A stretch of 64,000 nucleotides of DNA from Haematococcus lacustris. Its lineage: Eukaryota; Chlorophyta; Chlorophyceae; Chlamydomonadales; Haematococcaceae. This document shows positions 34,312-43,600 of this stretch, piece after piece. Positions within the stretch are counted from its first letter, which is position 1. Each line of letters begins with the position of its first letter. The stretch covers positions 289,373-353,372 of the forward strand of contig JASKMD010000018.1 of assembly GCA_030144725.1 (NCBI GenBank). Direction: 5' to 3'. Both the position numbers and the translations under genes were made by a program. The notes under the pieces were generated by a model. That model searched no databases and had not been told where the DNA came from. It worked only from the letters and a program-made list of their open reading frames with translations.

Positions 34312-36375
34312 TTGAGCCTTGCTGCTGATGGGCATACACACTGACAGCTTGGTGTGTTCATCAAGGAAAGTTGCCACATACAGGCTGCCATCCCTGGCAC
34401 TGGCGTGCATGGGTCCACAGACATCCATGTGGATCAGCCCTAAGGGAGCTGTCACTGGTGCTGCATTGGGGGAAGGTCCTGCGAATGCGACATTCTTGTG
34501 CTGCTTGCCCTTGACACAACCTACACACACAGCTGGATCAGAGGCAGCCGCTCGGAACTGTGCAGCTGTGATGGGTACTCCTGACACCATGCCTTCTGAC
34601 TGCATGCGTGCTAGAGCATCATAGGAAGCATGACACAGACGCTGGTGCCACACCTGAGGAGAGTTGGAGGTGGCGCTGTTGGCGGAGGGAGCAGCCACGT
34701 TGGTCAGAGGCTCCAGCTGTACCCTGTGGTCAGGCTGTAGAGCTGACTGCTTGATGCCATACAGCTTGGCACCCTGCTCCTGCTCAGAGTCAGTGTCTGG
34801 GCCATCTGGCATTGGGACAGCTGCCAGGATGTAGGAGTTTCTAATCTTGTGGGCGTTGACCCTGAGCATGCTGCCAAACTGGTTGCTGCTGATCTGGCAC
34901 AGATCTCCACGGAATAGAAAGCTGCTGCCTTCCTCAGTTGCAGCTGCCACGGAGATGAAGTTCTGCTTGCTGTCAGGAACATACAAGGCATGGCTGAGGA
35001 ACCAGGAGCCACGCTTGGTGCTGAGGAACACACTGCCTGACCCAACTGCCCAGACCTTGTGACCTGCAGCTGCCAGCTTAACAGGCCTGTGCTCGCTTGG
35101 CGCAAAGGCTGTGTAGTCGTAAAAGAACTGCAGGTCCTTCAGGATATGCTGTGAGGCACCTGAGTCAATGCAGAAGGGGCTGTACAGGTCGCTGTTGAAG
35201 TTCAGTCTGGGCTGCACCATCTGCATGAGGACATCATCAAAGTCATCATCATCATCATCATCAGCAGCAGTGGAGTAGGTGAACAGGCTGGCTCCCCTGG
35301 ATGGGCTCTGAGCTGCTGCCCTGCCAGGGGTTTGGGCCCTGCCTCTGCTGGGGCTGGATGTCCTGGCTGGGCTAGAGCTTCTGCCTGGGCTGGGTCGTCT
35401 GCCTGGGCTGCTGGGCCTGACAGGGTTGCTGAACAGGGTCTTCATGCGGTTGCGCTGATCCCTGTCAAAGGTGAAACATTCAGACATGATGTGACCTGGC
35501 TTGGCACAGTAGTTGCAGGTCAGATGAGCATGTGAGCTGACATCCCTGGTGGACCTGTCAGGCGACTGTGCTCTGGGTAGCTGCTGCTGAGCTGTGCTCT
35601 GCTGCTCACGAGACTGCTGAGGAAACCTGGGCCTGCCCCTGCCCCCCTGTCCGCCTGAACTACCAGCCCCCCTGCTGTCAGAAGGGGAGGAGTAGGACCA
35701 GAGTGAGGATGAGGAGGTGCTGAGTTGCTGCTGCATCTGCTTGCCGAGCAGGTCAGCTTCCTTGCTCAGAAGCACCCGCTTGATGCGCTCGACCTTCAGG
35801 TCTGCGCTGGTCTGATCATAGCGCAGGCGTTCGACTGTGCCCTCATACTCAGATGGGAGAGCTGCCAAAATGGCGAGTACCACTGTGGATTCAGAGGTCT
35901 CACAGTTGCAGGCTTCCAGCTCTGTTAGCAGCTGCTGCAAGCGCGCAAAGAAGCGCGCTACAGACTCGCCTGGCTCCATGCGTAGGAGGGAGAGTCGCTG
36001 CTGAAGTTGCGACTGTCGCGCGACTGACGATTCGGTGAACTGGGATTCGAGGGTCTCCCAGGCGTCTTGCGCTGAGTCTGCGTGCTTGACAGTAAAGATG
36101 TGGAGGTTGGATACGTGCCGCTGGATAAAGGCTAGGGCTTTGCGGTCCAGCACGCTGTCTGCACGGGAGCGGGCTAGATCTGCAGCATATGCTGCCCGCT
36201 CCTCCTGAGTGGCGGTGTCTGCTGGCACAGTGGGTAAGGGGGTGACGCCGTTGGCGACGACGGACCAGAGGTTTGCTTCGACCAGCAGGCCCTCTGTCCG
36301 GATGCTCCAGATCGGCCAGTTGTCATCATCGAGAATGGTGGGAAAATTGCCAGAGATTGGGGGATTAGTTGCCAT
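34312..36375 (-). pseudogene. copia unit D, 5' part of gag-pol (Gag, protease, integrase N-half)
   Basis: Starts at the same ATG context as the other units and runs about 687 residues through Gag, the CCHC knuckle, the DSG protease site and the first integrase Asp. It then reads a few codons into the transposon end and stops at 34303. A truncated Gag-protease product of about 690 residues could still be made. A Gln-to-Arg change appears only in an overlapping frame. Confidence 0.95.
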
Positions 36376-36448
36376 CGCTGGTCGACTCGGCTGTCAACCA
36401 CACGAACCCTAGCCAGCAACTCACTGGAGTCCTATCGCGCGTCAGCGC

Positions 36449-36462
36449 GTGGGCCCATAACC
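36449..36462 (-). promoter_or_regulatory. primer-binding site of unit D
   Basis: GTGGGCCCATAACC abutting LTR5. Confidence 0.7.
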
Positions 36463-36724
36463 TGTTGGAAGAGCACGGGCAGACGCGGACACCAGTTCAG
36501 GGTAGTTACATTGATCTGCCACAACTGCTAGCGCGCAGCCTTGCGCCTACCTGTTGGAAGAGCACGGGCAGACGCGGACACCAGTTCAGGGTGCCTACGA
36601 CTGCCGGGTGTCTGCCCTAAATACGGCAGTCACACTCGCACTCATCGCGGCCGGGCCGCTGGCAGGCACACCCTACAATCCCGGTGCTTGATCTCAACTG
36701 CACCGGGAGGGTATGCAACTAACA
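36463..36724 (-). repeat. LTR5, truncated to 262 bp
   Basis: Identical to the first 262 bp (plus-strand order) of the other LTRs and ends ...AACTAACA, so in element sense the array starts TGTTAGTTGC. GGCCC follows, matching 7797-7801. The U3-side half is missing although the target duplication is intact. Confidence 0.85.
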
Positions 36725-37626
36725 GGCCCGGGCCCTGAGCCGGGACCTGCCTGACCCTGCCTCCAAGCATACACAGCATCTCATTGAGGTGTCAGCAGCA
36801 CCGTGCGTGGACTTTGTTTCGCTACCGTGCACTCTGCCAACGCCTCGACCCCATCAGTTTGAGGCTTTTGTCAAGAGCTTAAACCTTTCGGCCAGTGGTC
36901 CTTTCCGCGTGCTTCCACCTTTGTCGGATAGCTGTGCGGGTCTATATTCCGGGTTGTGCTCCAGGCATACTCCATCACCTTGTGTGGTACACACAATGAC
37001 AAAATGTGGCAGCGGATGAATGTGGCATGGGCCGATCTCATCACAGGGGCGATTGGCGGCGTCCTTGAGCACAACCCGGATGGGTTGGACCCTGCGCTGC
37101 CGCTGGGCGCCCTCATCGCTGCATTTCTCGCACTGTGCGCGAAGTTGATACCGAAAAGTGTGATGAGCCCTCCTGGACCCCGACGCCGCGCTGCCCTGGC
37201 ACGCGAAAATGCGATACGTGCTAAGCTGCTAAGCAGTGGCAGTGGCAGTGGCGGAAGCCTAAAATGTGGCGGGAACGAGGCAGAGGACATGTAAGGCAAA
37301 GCACCTTTAGATAAAACCAGTAGCACCAACTGAGCCAGAATAGCACAACTGAGCCGATAGAGAAACTGAGCTAATAGAGGAAGTGAGCCAATAGAGCCGA
37401 AAAAGTTAACAGTGCCATGCACCCGACTTGCACCGACTTCAGCGAAGCGTGGCGTGACTCAGTCTCGTGGTGTAGTGACATGGCGTGGTAGCACGGCTCA
37501 ATGCGATAGCCTGCGGCGCACTACGAGCCTGCCTCATTAGTGCGAACGGACGCCACGGAGCGCCTCGCCACCCTGCTCTTGTGAGTGGGTCGCAACTTGT
37601 TTGCGCTATCTCAGTTTTCGAGCTGG
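36725..37626 (+). other. unidentified ORF fragments between the copia array and the right inverted repeat
   Basis: Two plus-strand frames look protein-like. About 36735-37019 encodes ALSRDLPDPASKHTQHLIEV and runs to 'SDSCAGLYSG'. The other, 36956-37294, encodes 'THNDKMWQRMNVAWADLITG', a hydrophobic stretch (ALPLGALIAAFLALCAKLI) and a Ser/Gly tail. They could be two exons or one frameshifted gene carried by the element delimited by the 145-bp inverted repeats. I do not recognise the family. From 37295 to 37626 nothing more is seen. Confidence 0.3.
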
Positions 37627-37771
37627 TGGCGGGCGGAGTGATCTGGGAGGCTTCAGTCTGAAACGGGAGTTTTAGCGCGCGTGACTTACCGCGATAGCCT
37701 CAGCTACCCTTCACTAGCGCGTGGTGTGAGCGTCGCGCCTGGCACGGATTGGCATGGCCAATGGCCGGGGT
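37627..37771 (-). repeat. 145-bp inverted repeat, right arm
   Basis: Inverted match to 7513-7657. Confidence 0.7.
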
Positions 37772-38108
37772 GACCCGGAGTCCAGAGTTCACTGCAAGGA
37801 GCAGGTAGCACTGCATGCAGCAGGTAAAGCACTGCTTGCGCAGGTAGTCACCGCTAACGCAGGTAAACACCGCTCTCGCGGGTAGTCACTGCTTGCTCGC
37901 GGGTAGGCATTCGAAACACTGCAGGTACAAACACTGCAGGTCAGCGGTTAGAGCAGCTGGGCAAGCTTACGTTGCGATGGTGTTAATGGGTCAGCTTGAG
38001 CCTTCGGCGTTCTTGCACCGGAGGTACTGCCCAAAGGTACCAAAAGGTGCCCAAAAGCTCGATTACTACGTTGCGTGAGGCAAGAGCACAGGCCGATGAT
38101 CGATGCGA
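37772..38108 (-). other. 5' leader of outermost LTR element
   Basis: In element sense this leader has repeated ACCTGCG..AGCAGTG-like phrases, as does the leader of the Ty3 insertion (20260-20410), and both share GATCATCGGCCTGTGC near the primer site. No coding frame is evident. Confidence 0.5.
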
Positions 38109-38116
38109 GGAAACCA
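38109..38116 (-). promoter_or_regulatory. primer-binding site of outermost element (TGGTTTCC)
   Basis: The minus strand reads TGTAACA, TT, TGGTTTCC, with the same two-base gap after the LTR as in the other two Ty3-type elements here. Confidence 0.6.
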
Positions 38117-38118
38117 AA

Positions 38119-38194
38119 TGTTACAGTTCTGCTGCGCGGTCAGGATGCATGGCTGGCTGCGAACTAAACTCCGGCTGCAGCCGCCAGAGACATG
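38119..38194 (-). repeat. 5' LTR of outermost element, first segment
   Basis: First 76 bp (plus order) of the 413-bp LTR. It continues at 45138-45474 after the chromovirus. The last five bases, ACATG (38190-38194), are the chromovirus target duplication and recur at 45133-45137. Confidence 0.9.
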
Positions 38195-38494
38195 TGTAAG
38201 GGCGCGCTCCGCGTAGTCCCTTAGTATCGTCTGGGCGGTCGCGGTTAACCCGAGGCAGCTACAGGATATCGGTCACACCGCATTAGTGTGAGTTGGCAGG
38301 TTAAGCCTAGCAGCGTAAGCTGTGAGGACAACTGGTTCGATTCCAGGGGGCCCCGTTCTAAGCCCTAGCCTTCTCACGGTAGTGCCTTGTGGCCGACTGT
38401 TTAAGTACCCGCACTTCGGTGCCCTCGCGGCCGGCTCAGTGTTACACATGGTTCAAACGGTCCAGCGTCAGCCTTTATAAGGCTGCACGTTACA
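38195..38494 (+). repeat. 5' LTR of chromovirus (300 bp)
   Basis: Runs from TGTAAGGGCGCGC to GCACGTTACA. It contains a tRNA-like B-box GGTTCGATTCC (38334-38344) and an upstream A-box-like TGTGAGTTGGCAGG (about 38287-38300). Confidence 0.95.
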
Positions 38495-38496
38495 AG

Positions 38497-38504
38497 TGGT
38501 TTCC
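38497..38504 (+). promoter_or_regulatory. primer-binding site of chromovirus (TGGTTTCC)
   Basis: Two bases after the LTR, same octamer as in the other Ty3-type elements. The longer match TGGTTTCCGACC may define the tRNA. Confidence 0.65.
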
Positions 38505-38546
38505 GACCGATAAGCCAGTAGTACACTCCGCCTCGACCATATCAAA

Positions 38547-40652
38547 ATGGTTCAAACTCGCGTCGAATACACAGTCACCGCAGAAGATGAGGCCCGCGCT
38601 AGGCGCCATAGGCTTAGGCCAGCTAGGAGAGGACCCACCGCTTCACCTACCCCCGAGGCAGTTGCTGCCCGGGAAGCAGCGGACGCTGCTAGGCTAGTTA
38701 GTCCTCGTGACGCTGCCATAGCTCGGCTGCCTGCAAACATTGACCCGGCTTCGGCCGCGGGCATTGCTCTGACAGACCTTCTTGAGGAGCAGATGTGGCC
38801 TGAGGCCCATACTGAGTACCCCGTGTACCTACAAGGTCGCTCGGTCACAGAGCACGAGGGTATGCTGACGGACTCCATTGCCCGTTTGGCTGCCCGCAAT
38901 GCTGCTGCGGACACTCCCCTTGTTGAGGAGGGTCAGCTGGAGGACGACGACGACGAGGAGGAGGCGCTGGACGAGCGTGACACGGCCATTCAAGAGCTCC
39001 ACGCCTCCCTTCAGGCTCGCGAGGACATTCTGGTCGCTGTTCAAGCTCGGCTCACTGCCCTAGAGGCTAGCCACGCCGCTGTCACTGCTGGGGTAAGTCC
39101 TGCTGTTGGTCTTAGCTCCGCGGCCCCAGTCAGGTCTCCTCCGCCCTACGGGCTTGCAGCCGGACAGCATCGCAATACAGTAGCGAACCTGTTTAGTGCT
39201 GGTCGTTTCCCCTCTCGACAGCCTGCTGGTGCTGTTGCACCCCAGTCTGCTGCTCCGCAGGACTTCGACCCCTCAGCTGCAGGTGGGTCTACAGGTCCCC
39301 TTCACCCTGCTGCAGGACATGTAGGTAATGGCAGCTCTGTTGTCCAGCCTGCTGTCCAGCCTGCTGTGCACAATGCTACACACACTACTGCTGCTGCATC
39401 TGCTGCACGTGCTGCATACACTGCTGCACAAGCCACAGTAGCCCAAGGTGCTCCTGTCTCTGGCAGGGCTCCAGTGGGGCAGAGTCCTAACAGACCTGTC
39501 ACCAGGGCAGCAGCATCCATTGCTGCCATCCGTCAGAAGTATGCTGGGCTATCTGGTGGTCTTGCCCCAGCCCCACTTGCTGCTGTGCCTCAGGCACCTG
39601 ACACTGTGGTGCACTCCCACAGGGGCTTGCCCCCTATTGAGCGTTGGTCTGACAACAGCCTTGCTCAGGGAAAACGTGCTGTCACCTTTCTTGAGGATCT
39701 TGAGGTGCACTGTGTTAATAATAACCTTGATCCTGCCCTTGCACTGCCATCCTTCCTGTCAGGCAAAGCTAGGGAGGTCTGGTTCAAGTCCATCAGGGAT
39801 TCCTATGCCCTGGCACACACTGGGTATCCCCCATGGGACTATCTGTGCAAGCAGTTCATTGAGATGGTGGGAGAGGATCTTGTCACTGATCTTGACCAGG
39901 CTCATGACAAGCTAATGAACTTTGAGCTGCTGCGCATGTCCTCAGGTGTCACCCTGCAGGCCTACATCACTGAGTTTCGCAACACCATCACTCTGTGTGG
40001 TGCTGGTTGCATGAACCGTGCTCTGACTGTGGCCACCTTCCAGAGGGGTCTCACCCCTCAGCTGCGTGGTGCTGTAGCCAAGGACCTTAGGTCACTGCCT
40101 CACCCCACTCTTGAGGATGCTGTGTCTGCTGCCATTGACAACCACAAGGCTAATGTTGCCTCTGCTGGTGCCAATGTCACTCCCAGCAAACGTGGTGCTG
40201 GTCATGCTGCTGCTGTACGCCCACAGATCTCTGCCATCCGGGCAGCTGTCACCCCTGTCTCCGCCTACCGCTCCGGCCGTACCGGCAGCGCTGGTGGCGC
40301 CGGGACTTCACGCTCCCACGGCGCTGCGGCTCCGCCGCCCGCCCCAGTCATCTGGTGCTTCCACTGTGGTGTGACCGGTCACAAGACCCCCGACTGCCCC
40401 GACGGTCACCTGACCCAGGAGGAGGCTATGCGCAAGAACGGGAACACCGGTATGTTCCTGGCTCTGCAGGCCGCCAACGAGAAGCTGAGGTCAGCTTCAG
40501 GCAACAAGCGCCCGCGTCCCCCACCTCCTGGCGACAATGGTGGCTCTGCCCCAGGTCCTAGCCAGAACCGCAATGGCCCTGGTGGCCGCGGAGGCCGTTC
40601 CGGCAAGGGCGGTGCTGGTCGCAATGGCGGCCGTGGTGCCGGTCAGCGCTAG
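38547..40652 (+). CDS. chromovirus Gag (701 aa)
   Basis: Ty3-type Gag. The N-terminal third is charged with an acidic run (DDDDEEEA, about residues 133-140) and a coiled-coil-like segment. An Ala/Pro-rich linker follows. The capsid region lies at about residues 365-540 (ERWSDN...VTFLEDLEVHCV... and WDYLCKQFIEMVGEDLV). A CCHC knuckle, CFHCGVTGHKTPDC, is at 604-617, and the tail is Gly/Arg/Asn-rich and basic. Gag builds the cytoplasmic particle and binds element RNA. It ends at a TAG (40650-40652) with pol continuing in the same frame. The ATG at 38547 is the first in this frame after the primer site. Confidence 0.9.
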   Translation: MVQTRVEYTVTAEDEARARRHRLRPARRGPTASPTPEAVAAREAADAARLVSPRDAAIARLPANIDPASAAGIALTDLLEEQMWPEAHTEYPVYLQGRSVTEHEGMLTDSIARLAARNAAADTPLVEEGQLEDDDDEEEALDERDTAIQELHASLQAREDILVAVQARLTALEASHAAVTAGVSPAVGLSSAAPVRSPPPYGLAAGQHRNTVANLFSAGRFPSRQPAGAVAPQSAAPQDFDPSAAGGSTGPLHPAAGHVGNGSSVVQPAVQPAVHNATHTTAAASAARAAYTAAQATVAQGAPVSGRAPVGQSPNRPVTRAAASIAAIRQKYAGLSGGLAPAPLAAVPQAPDTVVHSHRGLPPIERWSDNSLAQGKRAVTFLEDLEVHCVNNNLDPALALPSFLSGKAREVWFKSIRDSYALAHTGYPPWDYLCKQFIEMVGEDLVTDLDQAHDKLMNFELLRMSSGVTLQAYITEFRNTITLCGAGCMNRALTVATFQRGLTPQLRGAVAKDLRSLPHPTLEDAVSAAIDNHKANVASAGANVTPSKRGAGHAAAVRPQISAIRAAVTPVSAYRSGRTGSAGGAGTSRSHGAAAPPPAPVIWCFHCGVTGHKTPDCPDGHLTQEEAMRKNGNTGMFLALQAANEKLRSASGNKRPRPPPPGDNGGSAPGPSQNRNGPGGRGGRSGKGGAGRNGGRGAGQR

Positions 40653-43600
40653 GGTGTTGCCCAGTCAGCCTGCCAGGACTGTACTGTGGTACCCCCTTGC
40701 AGTGTGAATGATGAAGTCAAGACTGTGCTGTGTGGTACTGTTCAAGATGAAGGATCTTTGCACTTCCTGTTTTCTGGCACTGTGAATGGGCACCCTGCAC
40801 GTTTCCTATGTGACACAGGTGCCACACACTCCTTCGTCAGCTCTGCATTTGCTGCTCTGCATGCTCTGCCACTGACTGCTCTTCCTCAGGCACAACAGTG
40901 GTCACTTGCTGACAATGCCACACTGTCCTGTCATCAGTTTGCTGCTGTGGACTTATGTCTACCTGGCCACTGTGCCACATGCAAACTGACGGTCATGCCT
41001 AGCTTTGTGCAGGGTTATGATGTGCTCCTGGGTGATGACTGGCTGTTTGCCAACAAAGCCATCCTTTCTTATGAGGGTAAAACCCTTTCTCTTTCTGCTG
41101 CTGGCAAGACTGCTGTGACTCTGCCATGTCCTGCTGTGGCAGCCCCTAAGTATGTTGGGCAATGTTCTGCTGTAAGACCAACCCCTGCATTCTTAATCAA
41201 TGCTCTCAAAGCCAAGCCTGAGTTAATCTCAGCTACCCAGGCGTCCAGGTGGCTCCTTAAAGGAGGCCGTGCTGTGGTTGCTTTAGTCATGGCTGAAGGC
41301 TCAGCCTCTGCCAGTCCTGGTACACCCAGTGACCAAGACAACCCACACATACCTGCAGCTATCAAAGCTGAGCTGCAAACCCTACTCAATGAGTACAGTG
41401 ATGTATTTAAACCGCTCACTGACACCCCTCCTGAACGTCCTGTGGGTCATACCATACCCCTGGTCCCTGACGCCCGTCCACCTGTGACCCCCATGTACCG
41501 CCTCAGTAAACCTGAGCAAGAGGAGCTCAAGAGACAGATCCAGGACTACCTCAGCAAAGGTATGATTGAGCCCAGCTCCTCCCCCTATGCTGCACCCATC
41601 CTGTTTGTGCAGAAGAAGTCAGGTGAGCTACGTATGTGCATTGACTACCGTCAGCTCAACAAGCTCACACTACGTGACCAATACCCCCTGCCCAGGATTG
41701 ATGATCTGTTTGACAGGTTGTCAGGGTGTTCTGTCTTCTCCTCCCTTGACCTACAAGCTGGTTATCACCAGATCAGGATCACCCCTGAGGACGTCCCCAA
41801 GACTGCCTTCAGGACTCCTGAAGGTCACTTCCAATTCAAGGTGCTGTCCTTTGGCCTGACCAATGCCCCTGCCACCTTCCAGCGTGTCATGAATGATGCT
41901 TTTGCACCTGTCCTGGGCAAGTGTGCACTAGTGTACCTAGATGACATACTGGTCATGTCTAAGTCTCTACCTGAGCACCTGCAGCACCTACGCCTTGTCT
42001 TTGACCTGCTGCGTAAAAACAAACTGTATGCCAAGATGTCCGAATGTGAGTTCATGCAGCTCACCCTCAGGTTTCTTGGGCATGTGATCTCAGCTGGTGC
42101 CATCTCTGTGGACCCTGATAAGGTGAGGGCCATTGTTGACTGGCCTGTCCCTTCATCCCTGACCCAGCTGCAGTCCTTCCTGGGTGCTGCCAACTTTGTT
42201 CGCAAGTTTGTGCATAACTTCAGTGCCATCTCAGCACCCCTGACTGATCTGTGTGGCAAGCTCAGTGCCACATTCCCATGGCACTCCTGGCCTGACCATG
42301 AACGTCTTGCCTTCTATGAGCTCAAAGCTGCTGTGGCTAACGTGCCTATGCTGCGCCTGCCAGATCACACCCAACCCTTCCAGGTGTACTGTGATGCCTC
42401 ACTCCAAGGAGTAGGTGCAGTCCTGATGCAGGATGGGTACCCCCTTGCCTATCTGAGCAAGAAGTTGTCCTCTGCTGAGGTCAACTACACCACAGGTGAG
42501 CAAGAGATGCTTGCTCTTGTCACCGCATGCAAGGAATGGCGTTGCTACCTTGAAGGTGTGCCATTCACTCTGTTCACCGACCATAAGCCTTTGATTTCAC
42601 TGCCTACACAGAAGAATCTGTCTAGGCGTCAGGCTAGGTGGATGGAGCTGCTGTCTAGGTTTGACTTTAAACTTGAGTACATCCCAGGTCCAGTCAACCC
42701 AGCAGATCCTTTATCCCGGTTAATCACTGGCCCCCAGGAAGGTGCCACTGTGTGTGCAATGCTCACCAGACGGCAGGCCAAACTTTCCTGTGGGGGGGAG
42801 GGAGCTAGTGGTGCTCGAGCCCTTGAGGCCAATGCCCCTGCTGCCGTCACTGCGAAATCCTCCTTAACTCCAGAGATTACTGAAAATACTGCTGATACAA
42901 GCCATAACAGGGACCTCGTTCCCCTGGTCACCTGTACATCTGACACCTCAGTGCACTATCCTGCGGCTCCTGCCCATCCTCTGGGTTTGTCTGATCAACT
43001 CATCCAAGGATACCGGCTTGACCCTGCGTTTAATGCTGAAGCTGATCTGTCCAGCATGTACCAGGACACACATGGCCTATGGCGGCTCACTGGTAAGGAT
43101 AAGGTAGTGGTCCCCAATGACTCTGAGCTGCGCAACCACATATTGCACGAGATGCATGATGCAGTCTATTCAGGTCATGTGGGTATCAGTAAAACCCTGG
43201 AACGTGTGTCACGTGTGTTTTGGTGGAACACAATGCGTGCTGACGTCAGGTACTATGTGTCCACGTGTGATGCCTGTCAGCGTGACAAGGCGTCCACACT
43301 CAAGCCAGGTGGCCTGCTCAACCCTCTGTCTATACCTGACTACCGCTGGGAGTCTGTGTCCATGGACTTCATTACCAAGCTACCCTCTGGGTCACATGGG
43401 TATGATGCTATCTGTGTCTTTGTGGACAGGCTCAGCAAAATGGTTCACTTTGTGCCCTGCCGTGAGGACCTTAAGGCCCGCCGTTTTGCACAACTGTTCA
43501 TTGACAATGTGTATAAACTGCATGGCATGCCTGCTGAGCTGATCTCTGACCGTGGCTCACTGTTCACCAGTGTGTTCTGGCGGGAGGTCATGAGGCGCTG

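Larger units (their letters stand above)
7802..36724 (-). mobile_element. tandem array of a Ty1/copia retrotransposon: four internal units, five shared LTRs
   Basis: The order is LTR1, unit A, LTR2, unit B, LTR3, unit C, LTR4, unit D, LTR5. Neighbouring units share one LTR, and no target-site duplication lies between them. Units and LTRs are nearly identical. Unit C carries a Ty3 insertion and unit D a DNA-transposon insertion. The whole array is flanked by GGCCC, as if one insertion event had later expanded. LTR5 is only 262 bp long. All units are read on the minus strand. Confidence 0.9.

Noticed and set aside
38280..38360. Possible tRNA gene
   Set aside because: The B box and T-arm are good, but no acceptor stem or anticodon arm could be folded, and the same sequence sits in both LTRs.
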